In this document: positions 43,967 through 54,479 of the stretch, piece after piece
How the letters are laid out: each line of letters starts with the position of its first letter
How positions within the stretch are numbered: the stretch's first letter is position 1
Assembly (NCBI RefSeq): GCF_027595985.1
Contig: NC_073313.1
Location: 113,041,552-113,105,551, forward strand
Length of the DNA stretch: 64,000 nt
Reading direction: 5' to 3'
DNA from: Sorex araneus
Lineage: Eukaryota; Chordata; Mammalia; Eulipotyphla; Soricidae
Position numbers and translations under genes: made by a program
The notes under the pieces: generated by a model
Seen by the model: only the letters and a program-made list of their open reading frames with translations
Database searches by the model: none
Told to the model about the DNA's origin: nothing

Positions 43967-45300
43967 AAATGACCAGTAATAAACAATACAAACATGTTCA
44001 CAAATCTTTTCAGTAATACCTCAAGAAAATCTTAAGAAAATTTAACCTTATTTTACAGAAATCGTTTTTCATTTTACAGTACAGAGTCTACATATACAGA
44101 GTTTACACACATTAAGCAATATTTCAGTTCCAGTCCTGGTTCAGAGACATTTGTCAATGAAGACCAATTAGTCTCTAAACAAAAACAACACTTTCATGTC
44201 ATTTTTGGATGAACTTCACAGTCCAGGTTTTTCCACAATCAGTAACTGCCGAAGCACTCCCGTTATCAGATTCTTCTCTCATGGTCAAAGAAGAATCACC
44301 GGCACCCATAAGTAAAATTAGAAACTTCCTCCTTCTCAAACTTCATAGATGTCCGGATAAAATATGCATGGAATATCATCCAGTCTTATATAATAAACCT
44401 GTTATCTCTTAAAACTTATGTTTTGAACTAAACCAGTACCTTTTGAACCTATTTTTATATACAATTATTTCAATTCTCTTTTAACAGCTCACTATAATGC
44501 AGATACAAACTTATAATATAAATATTTAGAGAGAAAAATGTACTAACATAATAAAAACTTGAATCATTTTTACAAAGCATGAGGAAAACATCTTTTTAAT
44601 TAATTTTAATGGTTCTTATACTTTAGATATTTTAAATCATGAACCTTTTATGTCAATCTTTAACAGTTTTCACCTTGGTTTCATGCTCTAATTTTACAAC
44701 TCTTAATAAGCTCCAAAAAACACTCAAACTTTAAAAAAAATTTTGGAGTAGGATTGCCACTTCTGATTTCAATCTTACTTCAATATTTAAACACTTAACA
44801 CAGACAGACATACAGAAAGACAACAAAATCACATTCATGTGCATTCATACATACCTGATCGATCGATCTGACACTCCAAGAACCAGGGAAGAAAAACTGA
44901 TGGACAGAGAAATGAAGGGCAGTCCCCAGGGTAAAAATTTCCCTGTCAGTCGATTGGGATTATCCCCCATTTCTCAGTCCAGCTACCCTGTCTCCTGCTT
45001 GTAGAATTGGATCCAAAAAGAAAAGAAGCACTTCTGTTTTTACAAAGCTGGCAAAAATCCATAAAAAAGGAATCCATATTGTAGTTTATTTTTATTTGCT
45101 ATCCATTATTCACTGAGAAGCTTTAGTCTTTTTGTAGGACACCAAAAGTGGTTTCTGTTTGCTGAAATAAAAGCAAAACCTCGTCCCCACCTTTCCACCT
45201 GGCCTGGCATCCAACTCCCAGAGACTGGGTCCCTGTAAAGGACCTGACATCTTCTATTAATTTTATCTAAATCATTTTAAATTCTATTAGAACTTATTTT
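43967..45300 (-). other. ERV region between integrase and 3' LTR; env not recognised
   Basis: About 1.3 kb, AT-rich. Short broken frames only. I see no surface/transmembrane pattern (no furin-type site, no fusion-peptide-like or immunosuppressive-like segment, no membrane anchor frame). The piece around 44990-45240 may be the end of integrase or a small env remnant. Loss of env is usual in intracellular class II elements. Confidence 0.55.
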
Positions 45301-45950
45301 TTCTGAACTATTCTGAATTTCCCTATGATTTTCTGCCGATGTCATTTCATTAGAGCAATTAAAAAATTCAAGGTGAAAAATGCTCTGGATAGTTTCTGTC
45401 TAGGAGAATCCGCATATATTCCCCCTTTTTGTCTAAGTAATGTATCTTTAAGCCCACAATTTGCTCGTTCAATCATGGCTTGTCCTGTACTGTTACATGG
45501 AATTCCTGTAATATGATTGATACCATCCATAAGCAGAGAAAAAATCACGCATCTTTGCACAGGTATAAGCAAGTGCATTATCAGTTTTCATTGTCTAAGG
45601 GACACCCATAACAGCAAATGCTTCCAACAAATGAGTAATCACAGCTCCTACTTTTTCCAAAGACAACGCAGAAGCCCATCGAAAATGTGAATAGGTATCA
45701 ATTGATGAACATAGTTTTGTTTACCAAAAGCTGGGACAATAGTTATATCCATTTACCAAATTTCATTTGCCCTTATACCTTGAGGATTAGCTCCCAAAGG
45801 CATATGAGGTATATTGATTACTTGACAAGTAGGACATTGCCTAATAATGTCTTTAGCTTGCCTCCAAGTAAGGGCATATTTGATTTTCAATGCACGATTA
45901 TTTTGATGATGCAAGGCATGAGATTTTTCTGCATTTATTACTAAAGCAAC
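45301..45950 (-). pseudogene. ERV integrase (broken)
   Basis: The reverse strand gives the N-terminal zinc-binding part (SHALHHQNNRALK, then RQAKDIIRQCPTCQV with the Cys pair) near 45950-45770. The core's last catalytic Glu region (CNSTGQAMIERANCGLKDTL) is near 45510-45440, in another frame. The first catalytic Asp region falls in sequence with stops. Would have joined viral DNA to host DNA. Inactive here. Confidence 0.8.
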
Positions 45951-46360
45951 CAACTTATCAGCTCGACTATTGCCTTGAACTAATGGACCAGGAAGACCCA
46001 TATGAGCTCGCATATGAAAAATGTATAAAGGATGTTTACGGTCTCTCAAAACTTGCTGCAAATTTTTAAAAAAATAAATAAGCTCCAAGTCACTCAAAGG
46101 CAAAGCAACAGTAAATATATGATTGACAGTCCAACCTGCATACTGAGAGTTCATTACAATATTTACTGGTTCAGAATAATTTTGTAAAAGAGAAATAATT
46201 GCAAACAATTCATTCTTCTGAACTGATTTATATGGAGTTTGTAAAACCTTGTCACTTTTCTTCTTTACTAGCATCTGTGAAGAATGTAACAGCAGACACA
46301 ATAGGTTCAGCCTTTATAATGTTAGGCCAAATCCAATTAGTAAATTTAAGAAATTGAAAT
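45951..46360 (-). pseudogene. ERV RNase H domain with a catalytic-site substitution
   Basis: Reverse-strand frame 46301-45753 contains VQKNELFAIISLLQN (catalytic Glu in place) and VNIVMNSQYAGW. In this position family members carry Asp before Ser; here it is Asn. It continues through the HMRAHMGLPGPLVQGNSRAD segment (late His and Asp present) into the integrase start. A single coherent frame of about 180 codons, unusually long for this provirus, yet the active site is altered. Confidence 0.75.
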
Positions 46361-46362
46361 AT

Positions 46363-47045
46363 CTATCGCTTTGGAAAGTTGTAATGAATTTTGCCCAGAT
46401 AATTAGTGCAAGCAATTTGCCAATCTTTATCAATTTCCCATAGATCTTGAATATGCTCACTAGTCAATGGTACAATAATTTCAGTAGAATCGCTCCCTAT
46501 TAATTGTCTAGTTCTTCTTCTTCCTTTGAAAATTATTTGAGATATTTTATTTACATAAGTAACCAATGTTTTACTAGACTTGTTACGTAAAACACTCCAT
46601 TCCAGGGCTGGAGGATAGCACAGCGGGTAAGGCGTTTGCCTTGCACGCGGCCGACCTGGGTTCGATCCCAGGCATCCCATATGGTCCCCCAAGCACCGCC
46701 AGGAGTAATTCCTGAGTGCAAAGCCAGGAATAACCCCTGAACATCGCTGGGTGTGACCCAAAAAGCAAAAAAAAAAATAGACTCCATTCCACAATATTAG
46801 TTCCTTGTACAAAAATCCCAGTAGGAGAATGTGAAGTACGCAACACTATCAGATTTAAACTTTCTGAAGAGTCAATTCTATCCAGCTGAGCCTTATTAAC
46901 AATTTCCTCAATTATTTCTAATTCTTTTTCAGCTGCCGGGCTAAGTAAGTTGCCTTGGAATGTTTAAAGAAGGATCACCTTCCAATGTTTGAAACAAATT
47001 TTGTAGGGTATAGGTTGGAATACCCAAAGAAGGCTGTAGCCTTCC
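46363..47045 (-). pseudogene. ERV reverse transcriptase-RNase H connection, interrupted by a SINE
   Basis: The reverse strand reads TEIIVPLTSEHIQDLWEIDK and neighbouring pol connection sequence, with the 46604-46780 SOR SINE inserted. Downstream toward 47045 the thumb is recognisable only by collinearity. Frames are broken. Confidence 0.65.
46604..46780 (+). mobile_element. SOR SINE inside ERV pol
   Basis: Full-length, antisense to the ERV. Head gggctggaggatagcacagc, B box gggttcgatcccagg, body and poly(A). TSD actccattcc at 46594-46603 and 46781-46790, identical. Postdates the ERV. Confidence 0.93.
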
Positions 47046-47127
47046 TAATAATTTTGAAAGTCATTTAAAGTTCTTAATTTATCTCTCCGAATTTGGACTT
47101 TTTGAGGTGTAATCCTACTCTCCCATA

Positions 47128-47990
47128 TTATTTGTCCCAAAAATTCCCAAGGAACCTGATGTTGAATTTTGTCCTGTGTAATTTTAAACCCCATGACTCT
47201 ACTTCATAAGTTACAGCTTCATAAACCTTTTGCAAATTTATATGAGGTGGAGCAGTGATAAGAATATCATCCATGGGGCCGGAGCGATAGCACAGCGGGT
47301 AGGGCGTTTGCCTTGCACGCGGCCGACCCGGGTTCAATCCCCGGCATCCCATATGGTCCTCCAAGCACTGCCAGGAGTAATTCCTGAGTGCAAAGCCAGG
47401 AGTAACCCCTGAGCATCGCTGGGTGTGACCCAAAAAAGGAAAAAAAAAAAGAATATCATCCATGTAGTGAATAATTTTGACGTCAGGGTACTGTGCCCTA
47501 ATTATATCCAATGATTGACTAACAAAATATTGACACATTGTGGGACTATTCATCATCCCTTGAGGCAAGAAAGACAGTGATATCTTTTAGCAGGAGTTTC
47601 ACTATTAAAGGAAGGCACAGTAAAGGCAAATTTTTCTCTATCCTTTTCTCTCAAAAGGGTGGTATAGAAACAATCCTTTAGAACAATTATAATAATATTC
47701 CATTGTTTTGGAATAATGGCTAAATTAAGTAGGCCCATTTGCAAAGGGCCCATTGGTTCCATGCAGTCTTTGAATTTTCTTAGATCACTTAACATTCGCC
47801 ATTTACCAGTCTTTTTCTTGGTAACAAATACTGGTGAATTCCAGGGACTAGAGCTGAAAACAATATGTCCCAATTCAAACTGTTCTGTAGCTAATTCATA
47901 TAAAGCCTTAAGTTTTCCTTTTGTTAAGGGCCACTGCTCAACCCAAACAGGCTGAACCTTTTTCCAGACTATTGGGAGAGCTGTTCTTCG
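47128..47990 (-). pseudogene. ERV reverse transcriptase palm and fingers
   Basis: Reverse strand: the N-terminal fingers ([33 protein letters not shown]) from about 47873 down, a frameshifted middle, then [18 protein letters not shown], and HYMDDIL at about 47470-47450 with both catalytic aspartates. After the SINE the frame resumes with [14 protein letters not shown]. Typical betaretroviral order. The SINE and frameshifts inactivate it. Confidence 0.85.
47276..47447 (+). mobile_element. SOR SINE splitting the YMDD region of ERV reverse transcriptase
   Basis: Full-length: gggccggagcgatagcacag, canonical A and B boxes, body, A-rich tail. TSD aagaatatcatccatg at 47260-47275 and 47448-47463, identical. 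The TSD is the antisense of the codons for M-D-D-I-L, so the catalytic motif appears on both sides of the insertion. Sequence near the family consensus, hence young. Confidence 0.95.
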
Positions 47991-48004
47991 AGCAGCGGCC
48001 CAAA

Positions 48005-48391
48005 CTAAAAAGGCGATTGCTGAGACACCACTTTTTCTTTAATATATTTCACACCAAGTTTTTTCAACAAATTTCGTCTCCATAGGGTGATAGCTATTGG
48101 AGCAATATATGGCTGGATAACTGCCGTGTCTCCATCAGGATCACTACAACGAAGAGGTTGCACACTCTGTTGAACATCAGTGACCACACCCATACCAGAA
48201 AAAGTAACGGACACACAACGCTTTTGCCAAACTTTAGGCCAATGATGGGAGGTGACAACAGTAACATCAGCACCTGAATCTAACATACCCTCCAGTTTTG
48301 TTCCATCCTCAAAGGTCATAACCAAAGTAGGTATATCATCAGTAATCTTTTTTGCCCAAAATGTTTCTGCATTAGTGCTTCCAAAAATCAC
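48005..48391 (-). pseudogene. ERV aspartic protease
   Basis: Reverse-strand frame of 128 codons with LEGMLDSGADVTVVT, in which the DSGA catalytic motif is intact, and a later hydrophobic segment. Family role: cleavage of Gag and Gag-Pol. Directly downstream of the dUTPase. The frame continues to about 48010 without interruption, surprisingly long for a decayed copy, but the upstream frame is disjoint. Confidence 0.82.
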
Positions 48392-48690
48392 CCTTTCTTT
48401 TCATGCCTGCATTTTTTCCTAGTATACATGGAAGCAAAAGCAGTTGAGCAATATGTTCCCTTTTTAATATTCTAATATCCACTTGGACAGTGACTATAAT
48501 TGAGATTTTATTCACAAAATCACTGTCAATGAGTTCCACTTTTACATTAACACCTCGCAGTGTCATACTACTTCTCCTTAAGATCATTCCTGCTGTTCCT
48601 TTTGGAAGGGGGCCATAAACATTGGTTGGAATTTTATAAATTTTGTTAGGAGTCAGAAACAAATCCTGTAAAACTGAAATATCAGTGGCT
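48372..48690 (-). pseudogene. ERV dUTPase
   Basis: Reverse-strand frame of 96 codons with a GPLPKGTAGMILRRSSMTLR segment (substrate-binding RSS motif), a VKVELIDSDFVNKISIIV segment (the Asp-containing motif) and HIAQLLLLP. Motif order fits the retroviral dUTPase fused upstream of protease in betaretroviruses. The residue before ELIDSD departs from the usual glycine. Overlaps the protease frame by 20 bp in a different register. Confidence 0.78.
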
Positions 48691-48849
48691 ACACTTCCCT
48701 CTATTGCTCTTACAAAGTCAGTATAGGACAGTTTCTTGCTAATGTTTTTTTGGTTTATTGATTGTTATCATGGTAGGGGATGAAGAACTCTTTAACTTAA
48801 TTTTAGATTTTATTGAAGATTTCTCGTATTGTTGAAGGGGCCCCGGGTA

Positions 48850-50625
48850 GAGCCCCAACTCCCGTTTCCCGACAGCTCATTATCTTTTCTAATTTTTTCT
48901 CTTTTGTAATGGCATTAATTGGCCCAATGCTTCCCCTTCCTACATTTTCTACAGACGCCTGGTTCTTTTCTCATCCTAGAGCTAATACTTGTACAATTTC
49001 GTCTGAGATGTCCCAAAGCTCCACAGCCGTAATATTTTATCTGGTTTGCTCTTTAAAAAGCAGTGGCTATTATTTGCGCCTGATGGGTTGGTGTTCCCAC
49101 TTCTCTACATACTTTAATAAAATCATCCAGTGAGCTTTTTTCCCATTAGCTTAGCAGTTTGAATTGCCTTTTGGCAATCTGCTGTAGCATTTTCCACCGC
49201 TAAAGTTAGCATAAGCATTTCATGAAGGCCTTTATCAGGTATAGGTATAGCCTTTTCAAGAGAGTCTTGGAGTCTGGCAATAAAATCTGTGTAAAGTTTA
49301 TTTGCTTCCTGAAAGATTTTTGTGAATGACGTAGTGCGTTTTGCAGAGGTCTCAAGATAATGCCACGCCTTTAGACAGGTCTTATTAACAGCTTCTAAAA
49401 TGTTTGTCTCTAAACGGACTTGTTCTTCCGTTAAAGCCCACTTGCCAGTGCCTAAAATCTAGTTCACAGTGTTATCAACTTGTTTTGCTGTTTTAATTCT
49501 TGCAAATTTCTCAGCCTCTTCTCTCCACCAGGATTTAATTTGTACATATTGAGAATTTTCTAACACTGCCTTTGCAAGAGTTTGCCAATCAAACTGATTT
49601 ACAGTATTTGCTTCTGCAAAATTTTCTAGAAGGGCTAGCACATAGTTAGAAGTAACACCATAGGTGGTCACAGCTTGCTTAAGCAAGGAAAAATAAACTT
49701 AAAAGGAATAGGCTCATATTCCCCTGCTTGTCTTTTTCTTTGTATATCAGTATTACAAACAACTGGAAAAGCCATAAACTGAGCAGGCTGTTGACTCAAC
49801 TTTGCTTTATATAAAGGAGCTTCATATTTTTGCATCAGAGAATGCAACAAAGGAGTAAGCGTAAAATGGCAACACAGAGATTCCTCTTCCCTATTCTTAT
49901 ATAAGCAAGGGGAAGAAACTGCCAGAGGGTCAGGATCAGTGATACCCTGTACAGCAGGCATTATCCTTCTTTCAGAAGGGTGGTGCATCTCAAGGTACTT
50001 CATTTGTCTTATTAATTTATCTAATTTTTTAATTAACTTTTCTCAATTCTTGGGCGCTTACAACCTCTTTTAAAACTGAATTTTCTGTGTCAGACTTGAT
50101 GCTGTCAGACTCAGACTGGGCAGGTGAATCATCAATTTGATATGATTCACCAGACAAGACAGATACTCTTGGCTTAGCACAAAATTTTGGCAATATCAAA
50201 GATTCTTCCCCACTTTTCTCCTCTAACACAGGAGTTTCCCTGTAAGTTGTCTTACAATTTGATGAATTAGTGGAGAGAGCCGTGTGAGAAGATGAGAGAG
50301 AAGGCTCCTCATACTCAAAGTCAAACTGCGAAAAATTCAGGGCAGCAGCAATACAATTGTACGCTCTCCATTCCTTTGCTGGGATCAAATCTCCATTTTT
50401 CTGTGCATAACACAGTTCTCTCCTTATTTTTATCCATTAAATCTAAACTGAATTGTTCTATATTTTCGGCTTAAACCAATGACAATACTTTTGTATCCTC
50501 TCAAGGAGGCATCTTATTATCTGTTCCTTTAAAGGCAGACCAGCTGCTTTTGTTAGACAGTTCAAAGTGTCAACATAGGCACCCTGCTGAGACGTTACAG
50601 AATTACCCACTGCCCCTTTTTCTTT
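48850..50625 (-). pseudogene. ERV gag, degenerate
   Basis: Matrix: leading frame with LPLKEQIIRCLLERIQKYCH near 50540-50480 (then stops), followed by the 50388-50029 frame rich in Ser/Glu. A linker/p-region is at 50003-49668. Capsid start: FAEANTVNQFDWQTLAKAVL within 49686-49459. The rest is broken to about 49100. Nucleocapsid: two zinc-knuckle-like motifs near 49035-48905. The first lacks its first Cys (Tyr instead) and the second is cut by a TAA just before its last Cys. Structural protein of the particle in family members. Dead here. Confidence 0.8.
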
Positions 50626-51215
50626 TTCTTCCTTTATTTATTCTTTATATCTTTTCTCCCTTTATTTCTCCATTTATTCTTTTTCTTTCTTCCTGCCTAT
50701 CTTTCTTTCTCCCTTTCTTTCTCTTTTTCTTCTTCCTTCCTTATCTATATTTCTTCTTTTTCTCTTTCTCTTTTTCTTCTTCCTTCCTATCTCTTTAATT
50801 ACTTTTTTATTTCTTTCTATCTATATTTCTTCTTTCTCCCTTTCTTTATTTTTCTTCTTCCTTCCTTATCTATATTTCTTCTTTCTCCCTTTTTTCTTCT
50901 TCCTTCCTTTCTATCTCTACTTCTTTCTTTCTTTCTTTCTTTCTTTCTTGCTATTTTTCTTCTTTCTCCCTTTCTTTCTCCTTTTCTTCTTCTTCCCTCT
51001 TTATCTTCTTTCTATCTATATTTATTTATTGCCTTTCTATTTTTCTTCGTTCTCCTTTCTTTCTATCTATATTTCTTTATTCCCTTTCTTTTTCTTCTTC
51101 CTTTCTTTCTTTCTATCTATATTTCTTTATTCCCTTTCTTTTTCTTCTTCTTTCCTTTCTTTCTTTCTATCTTTCTTAATTCCCTTTCTTTATCTCTCCC
51201 ATTTCTCTATTTCTT
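50610..51215. repeat. Pyrimidine-rich (CTTT/CCTT/TCTA) low-complexity tract in the ERV leader
   Basis: About 600 bp of imperfect ttctttctccctttcttt and ctatctatatttcttctttc units between the primer-binding site and gag (purine-rich in viral sense). Higher-order repeats are visible, e.g. atttctttattccctttctt at about 51069-51090 and again at 51119-51140. Flank units are irregular, unlike the pure AAAG array at 11.5 kb. Confidence 0.9.
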
Positions 51216-51237
51216 CCGTACGGAGCTTTTATCTTCA

Positions 51238-51255
51238 AGCCCACATTGGGCGCCA
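51238..51255 (-). promoter_or_regulatory. ERV primer-binding site (lysine tRNA type)
   Basis: Reverse strand reads TGGCGCCCAATGTGGGCT, two bases from the LTR edge. It matches the 3' end of the tRNA-Lys(1,2) class at nearly all positions. Primer site for minus-strand DNA synthesis. Confidence 0.88.
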
Positions 51256-51257
51256 TA

Positions 51258-51589
51258 TGTTGCAACAATGTTGCAGTAAAGTTTAACTTGACAGTCCGAG
51301 GCATTTAAGACATACTCTTGAAAGAAATACACATTTTTTGAGAGTCACATAACTGTCTCCAGAAGTTTTGTGTTGTGGCCTGCGGGAGAGCAGCCTGTTC
51401 AGCCCCCTTTTATTAACTAGGTTGATGTTTTAACCAATGATATTCAGCCACATAGGCAGAATATGCAAATTAACTTAGTCAACAGAAACAGTATCAAAAT
51501 TAGTTACACACCCGGATGTATAGTCAGTTAAAGTAAGTTTACATCCAAGCCTAGCTAGGCCTGAGATTATGGGATGTTGTACACCAACA
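51258..51589 (-). repeat. ERV 5' LTR
   Basis: 332 bp with TG...CA ends (tgttgcaacaatg at the left, ttgtacaccaaca at the right). The terminal palindromic-looking ttgcaacaatgttgcaa is at its inner end. Paired with the 3' LTR at 43615-43947. No clear AATAAA noted. Confidence 0.9.
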
Positions 51590-51600
51590 GTTGACGGAGG

Positions 51601-52761
51601 TTGGAACTCCGGATTCCTTCTCTCACTTGAGTGAAACATGGTATTTCAAGCTCCTCTTTGGGATACCCAAATAGCGTTCTTATACTGTTTTCGTAGGGTC
51701 CAGGTCTCTGAGGCATATGTTAGTGCAAGAAGAATGGTGGAATCAAAAAGATGTGCCCGGAGCTGGAGTTTCGTCATCCTCTTAAACAACATCTTTGATG
51801 CACTTGAAGGCGTTCCACACTGCTCTCTTCCTCCTGTGCAGCTCAGGTGCCGGGTGGTTTGTTTGTTGAGTTCTCAACCTAGGTACACGTAACTGCTGCA
51901 TTTGGAGATGTTCTCTTTGTTGAGAGCAAATGGAATGTCAGGAATTAGTCTGTTTCTCATGAACATTGTCTTCATGAGATTCAGCTGCAGTCTGACTTTT
52001 CCACACTCACAGTTGAAATAGGCCAGCATTCGTGCTGCCTGGCTAATGTTTGGTGTTATGACAATGATGTCATCAGCAAAGCATAGGTGGTATAGTTGCT
52101 GACTGTTTATCTTCACTCCCATTCTTTCCCATACCTGTAGTTACATGATGTTTGCAAAGGTGGAACTTAAGAGATTCGGTGAAATGGTATCACCCTGCCA
52201 CATCCCTTTCTTTACATTGATGATCACTTCTTTGTAGAATGGTGAGATCCTGGTGGTGAATCCGTAATACAGCTCGTGGAGAATCTTGATGTACTGAGTT
52301 TGAGCGCCCTGTTTGGCTAGGGCTTCAATGACCGCTTCAGTCTCAACAGAATCAAAGGCCTTCTTTAAATCAATGAACGTTAGACAGAGTGGCATCTTGA
52401 AATCTTGCAAAACTTCAATGAGTTTGGTCACTGTGTGGACATGGTCGATCGTGCTAAATACTTTTTGGAACCTGGTTTGCTCGCATTGTTGTCCTTCATG
52501 TAGCGTTCTGCCTATTCTATTCAGGAAGACTCAAGTGAACAACTTGTAGATGACAGACAGGCAGATTGGGCGATAGTTGCTGATGTCATTGATGTCTCCC
52601 TTCTTGTACAACAGAATGATCCTGCTGGTTTTCCACTGGGACGGAACCTTGCATACTGACAGGTATCGTGTGAAGAGCCAAGCCAGTGTATTGACAAGTA
52701 CTGGTGGCAGATTCTTCAGGTGTTCGGGTCTGACCTTGTCTGGACTGTGTGCTGTATGCAT
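51601..52761 (-). pseudogene. RTE reverse transcriptase domain, minus copy
   Basis: Reverse-strand frames 52761-52531 (fingers; [19 protein letters not shown]), 52431-52141 (LTFIDLKKAFDSVETEAV; MWQGDTISPNLL) and 52122-51874 (LCFADDIIVITPNISQAARM, with the intact FADD catalytic motif) cover the domain in order. Frames are separated by a stop near 52530 and a short lesion at 52123-52140. Downstream, 51601-51870 matches the thumb-to-C-terminal stretch out of frame. Confidence 0.85.
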
Positions 52762-52949
52762 CTATACCAATGAAATGGCATGTCGGATTTAAGAAGGGAG
52801 GATGCTGGGAATGACATATCCATCCTACGGAATTTGGTATATGGGCAGGTGGATGTGGCTATCGAAGAGATCCCAATAGAAGTCGTGAATAAAACTCTCT
52901 ATTGCCCTTCCGCAAGATGTGATAGATCCATCAGGACGTCGGAGGGCAG

Positions 52950-54240
52950 TTATCTTGGTCTTGTAGTTGATGTCATTGGATTGACCAAGTTGTAGTCAAT
53001 CCAATGACAGTAGTTGGCGAAGGACAGGCGAGCGTTGTGAATACTTTTCCCAGCTTCTGCCACATCAGCCAACACTGCTGCTCTTCTCTCTTTGAGGTTT
53101 TCCTTTATCACTTCTCTGCACAGCTTTGTGAACACAGATGATAGCTTGTGAATGCCTGAGGCTTGTGCCAAACCACATTGGTGAATGAGCTCAAGAGTTT
53201 CCGAAGACGGGAGTCTGTGGCTTTCCCACTTTCAACATTCTTCATGCAGTCATGGAGGTGCTGAACCAGTTGATCATATTCCTCATTGATGTTGTCAATG
53301 GTAGCATCTTCCCACGTTGCCACAATAGTGCCAAAGAGCTCCCAGTTGGCCTCATTCTGGGAGTTCTTTTCTTAAACTTTGCAGCCCTTTCTCCCCACTC
53401 TGTGAAGTCGAATTTCACACAAAGGAGACAGTGGTCTGTTCCCATTTGGAATTTTGGGACAACATCTGTCAGGCACAACCATTGATTGAATATGATGTGG
53501 TCTATTTCGTTGTGAAACTGTCCACCAAATACTCCCATGTCCAATGTTTAGATTAGGCCTTATGGAACTGGGACTTACCATGCATGGTCTTGGTCAACAT
53601 GATGAACTCAGACAGTCTCTCACCTGTTCGTTTTATTCTAGGCCGTGGGACTGATGTGTAGTTCTTTGGGTGGCCTTCTTAGTCCTATCTTGGGTCAAAA
53701 TCAGTGACAATGACCTTGTAGAAGGTGTGGTCTTCTTTATAGAACTTCTCCAGCTCCATGTAGCACTTCCCAATTTCTTCTTCATCGAAGTTGGATGTTG
53801 GTGTGTAGACAACGAAGATAGAAACTGCCGGCAATGAGCCACATCTATTCAACAGTAAGCGTCCAATTTGGGTTGTTAGGCATTCAAATGTATCAATGCT
53901 CATGGCCAAGTTCATGTTGATGAGGATACCGACACCAAAGCTGCCTCTACTCTTGTATATTCCGAGGAACAGTTCTTGTTGTTGAAAACGGCGTGATGTG
54001 ATTGATGCCTTCTCGTCTTGGTCAATCCAATGACATCATAGTTGATCTTCTGTGCTTGCACCATCAGGTCCTCGATGGATGCTTCTGATGCCAGTGTACG
54101 TGCATTAAAAGTGCAGACAGTCATTTTAGTCCTTCTTCGTTTTGGCAGCCTAGTTCGGCCCTTAGATTTTAGCAGCCCGTCCTTGCTCATGCTTCTCAAC
54201 GCCTCCGTATTAGGGGCTCTTCCAGGTTCAGGGGAATGAG
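52950..54240 (-). pseudogene. RTE endonuclease and linker, minus copy
   Basis: Reverse-strand frames give, in order: the opening TFNARTLASEASIEDLMVQ with YDVIGLTKTRRHQ (within 54382-53912); the NLAMSIDTFECLTTQIGRLL to YTPTSNFDEEEIGKCYMELE segment (53915-53685; here the residue that is a stop in the plus copy is Cys); an HNEIDHIIFNQWLCLTDVVP segment (53544-53242); and the linker VIKENLKERRAAVLADVAEA (53171-52950). Three frameshifts break it. The nematode-like endonuclease motifs are conserved. Confidence 0.83.
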
Positions 54241-54479
54241 TCTCATTTTTGTTATTGTTTTTGACATATCGAATATACCACAGGTAGCTTGCAGGATCTG
54301 CTGTGCAGGTGGCATGTTGGTTCACTCTTTTTGTTGGTTGGCACCGTTGCCACCCACTGGCCACAGTGAGGTGGTGAACCATCGAAGGGTATAATCTTGA
54401 TTATCATGATTTTGATAGACCATTGATATTGGGAGAAATTATTGTCATGGGGCTTGGGGATTCCTGTAAGATAAGAAAG

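Larger units (their letters stand above)
43615..51589 (-). mobile_element. Class II (betaretrovirus-like) endogenous retrovirus, degenerate provirus
   Basis: A complete LTR-gag-pro-pol-LTR layout, read on the minus strand. 5' LTR 51258-51589, 3' LTR 43615-43947. The primer-binding site is complementary to a lysine tRNA. A polypurine tract adjoins the 3' LTR. dUTPase precedes protease. Pol keeps YMDD. No env recognised. A 6-bp TSD (gttgac at 51590-51595; attgac at 43609-43614) places the insertion in the RTE. Lysine PBS, dUTPase-protease and 6-bp TSD fit the class II/ERVK group, with IAP-like env loss. All frames carry stops or shifts, and two SOR SINEs interrupt pol. An old genomic copy, not a functional virus. 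Confidence 0.88.
43286..54390 (-). mobile_element. Near full-length RTE-clade LINE, minus strand, split by an ERV
   Basis: Two parts, 43286-43614 (C-terminal end) and 51590-54390 (leader to reverse transcriptase), are collinear with the plus-strand RTE at 35257-38600. They join across the ERV at a 6-bp TSD. The 3' tail is antisense tatcacttgtatcattt. The 5' module (atatcgaatataccacaggt) lies near 54262-54300. Total RTE length without the ERV is about 3.1 kb. It carries FADD in the palm, unlike the LADD of the plus copy, but is broken by frameshifts. Confidence 0.87.

Noticed and set aside
43967..45300. env gene of the ERV
   Set aside because: No coherent frame or env-type features seen; only short broken frames.
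50548..51286. Phe/Leu/Ser-rich frames as membrane proteins
   Set aside because: They are translations of the pyrimidine tract antisense to the ERV leader.
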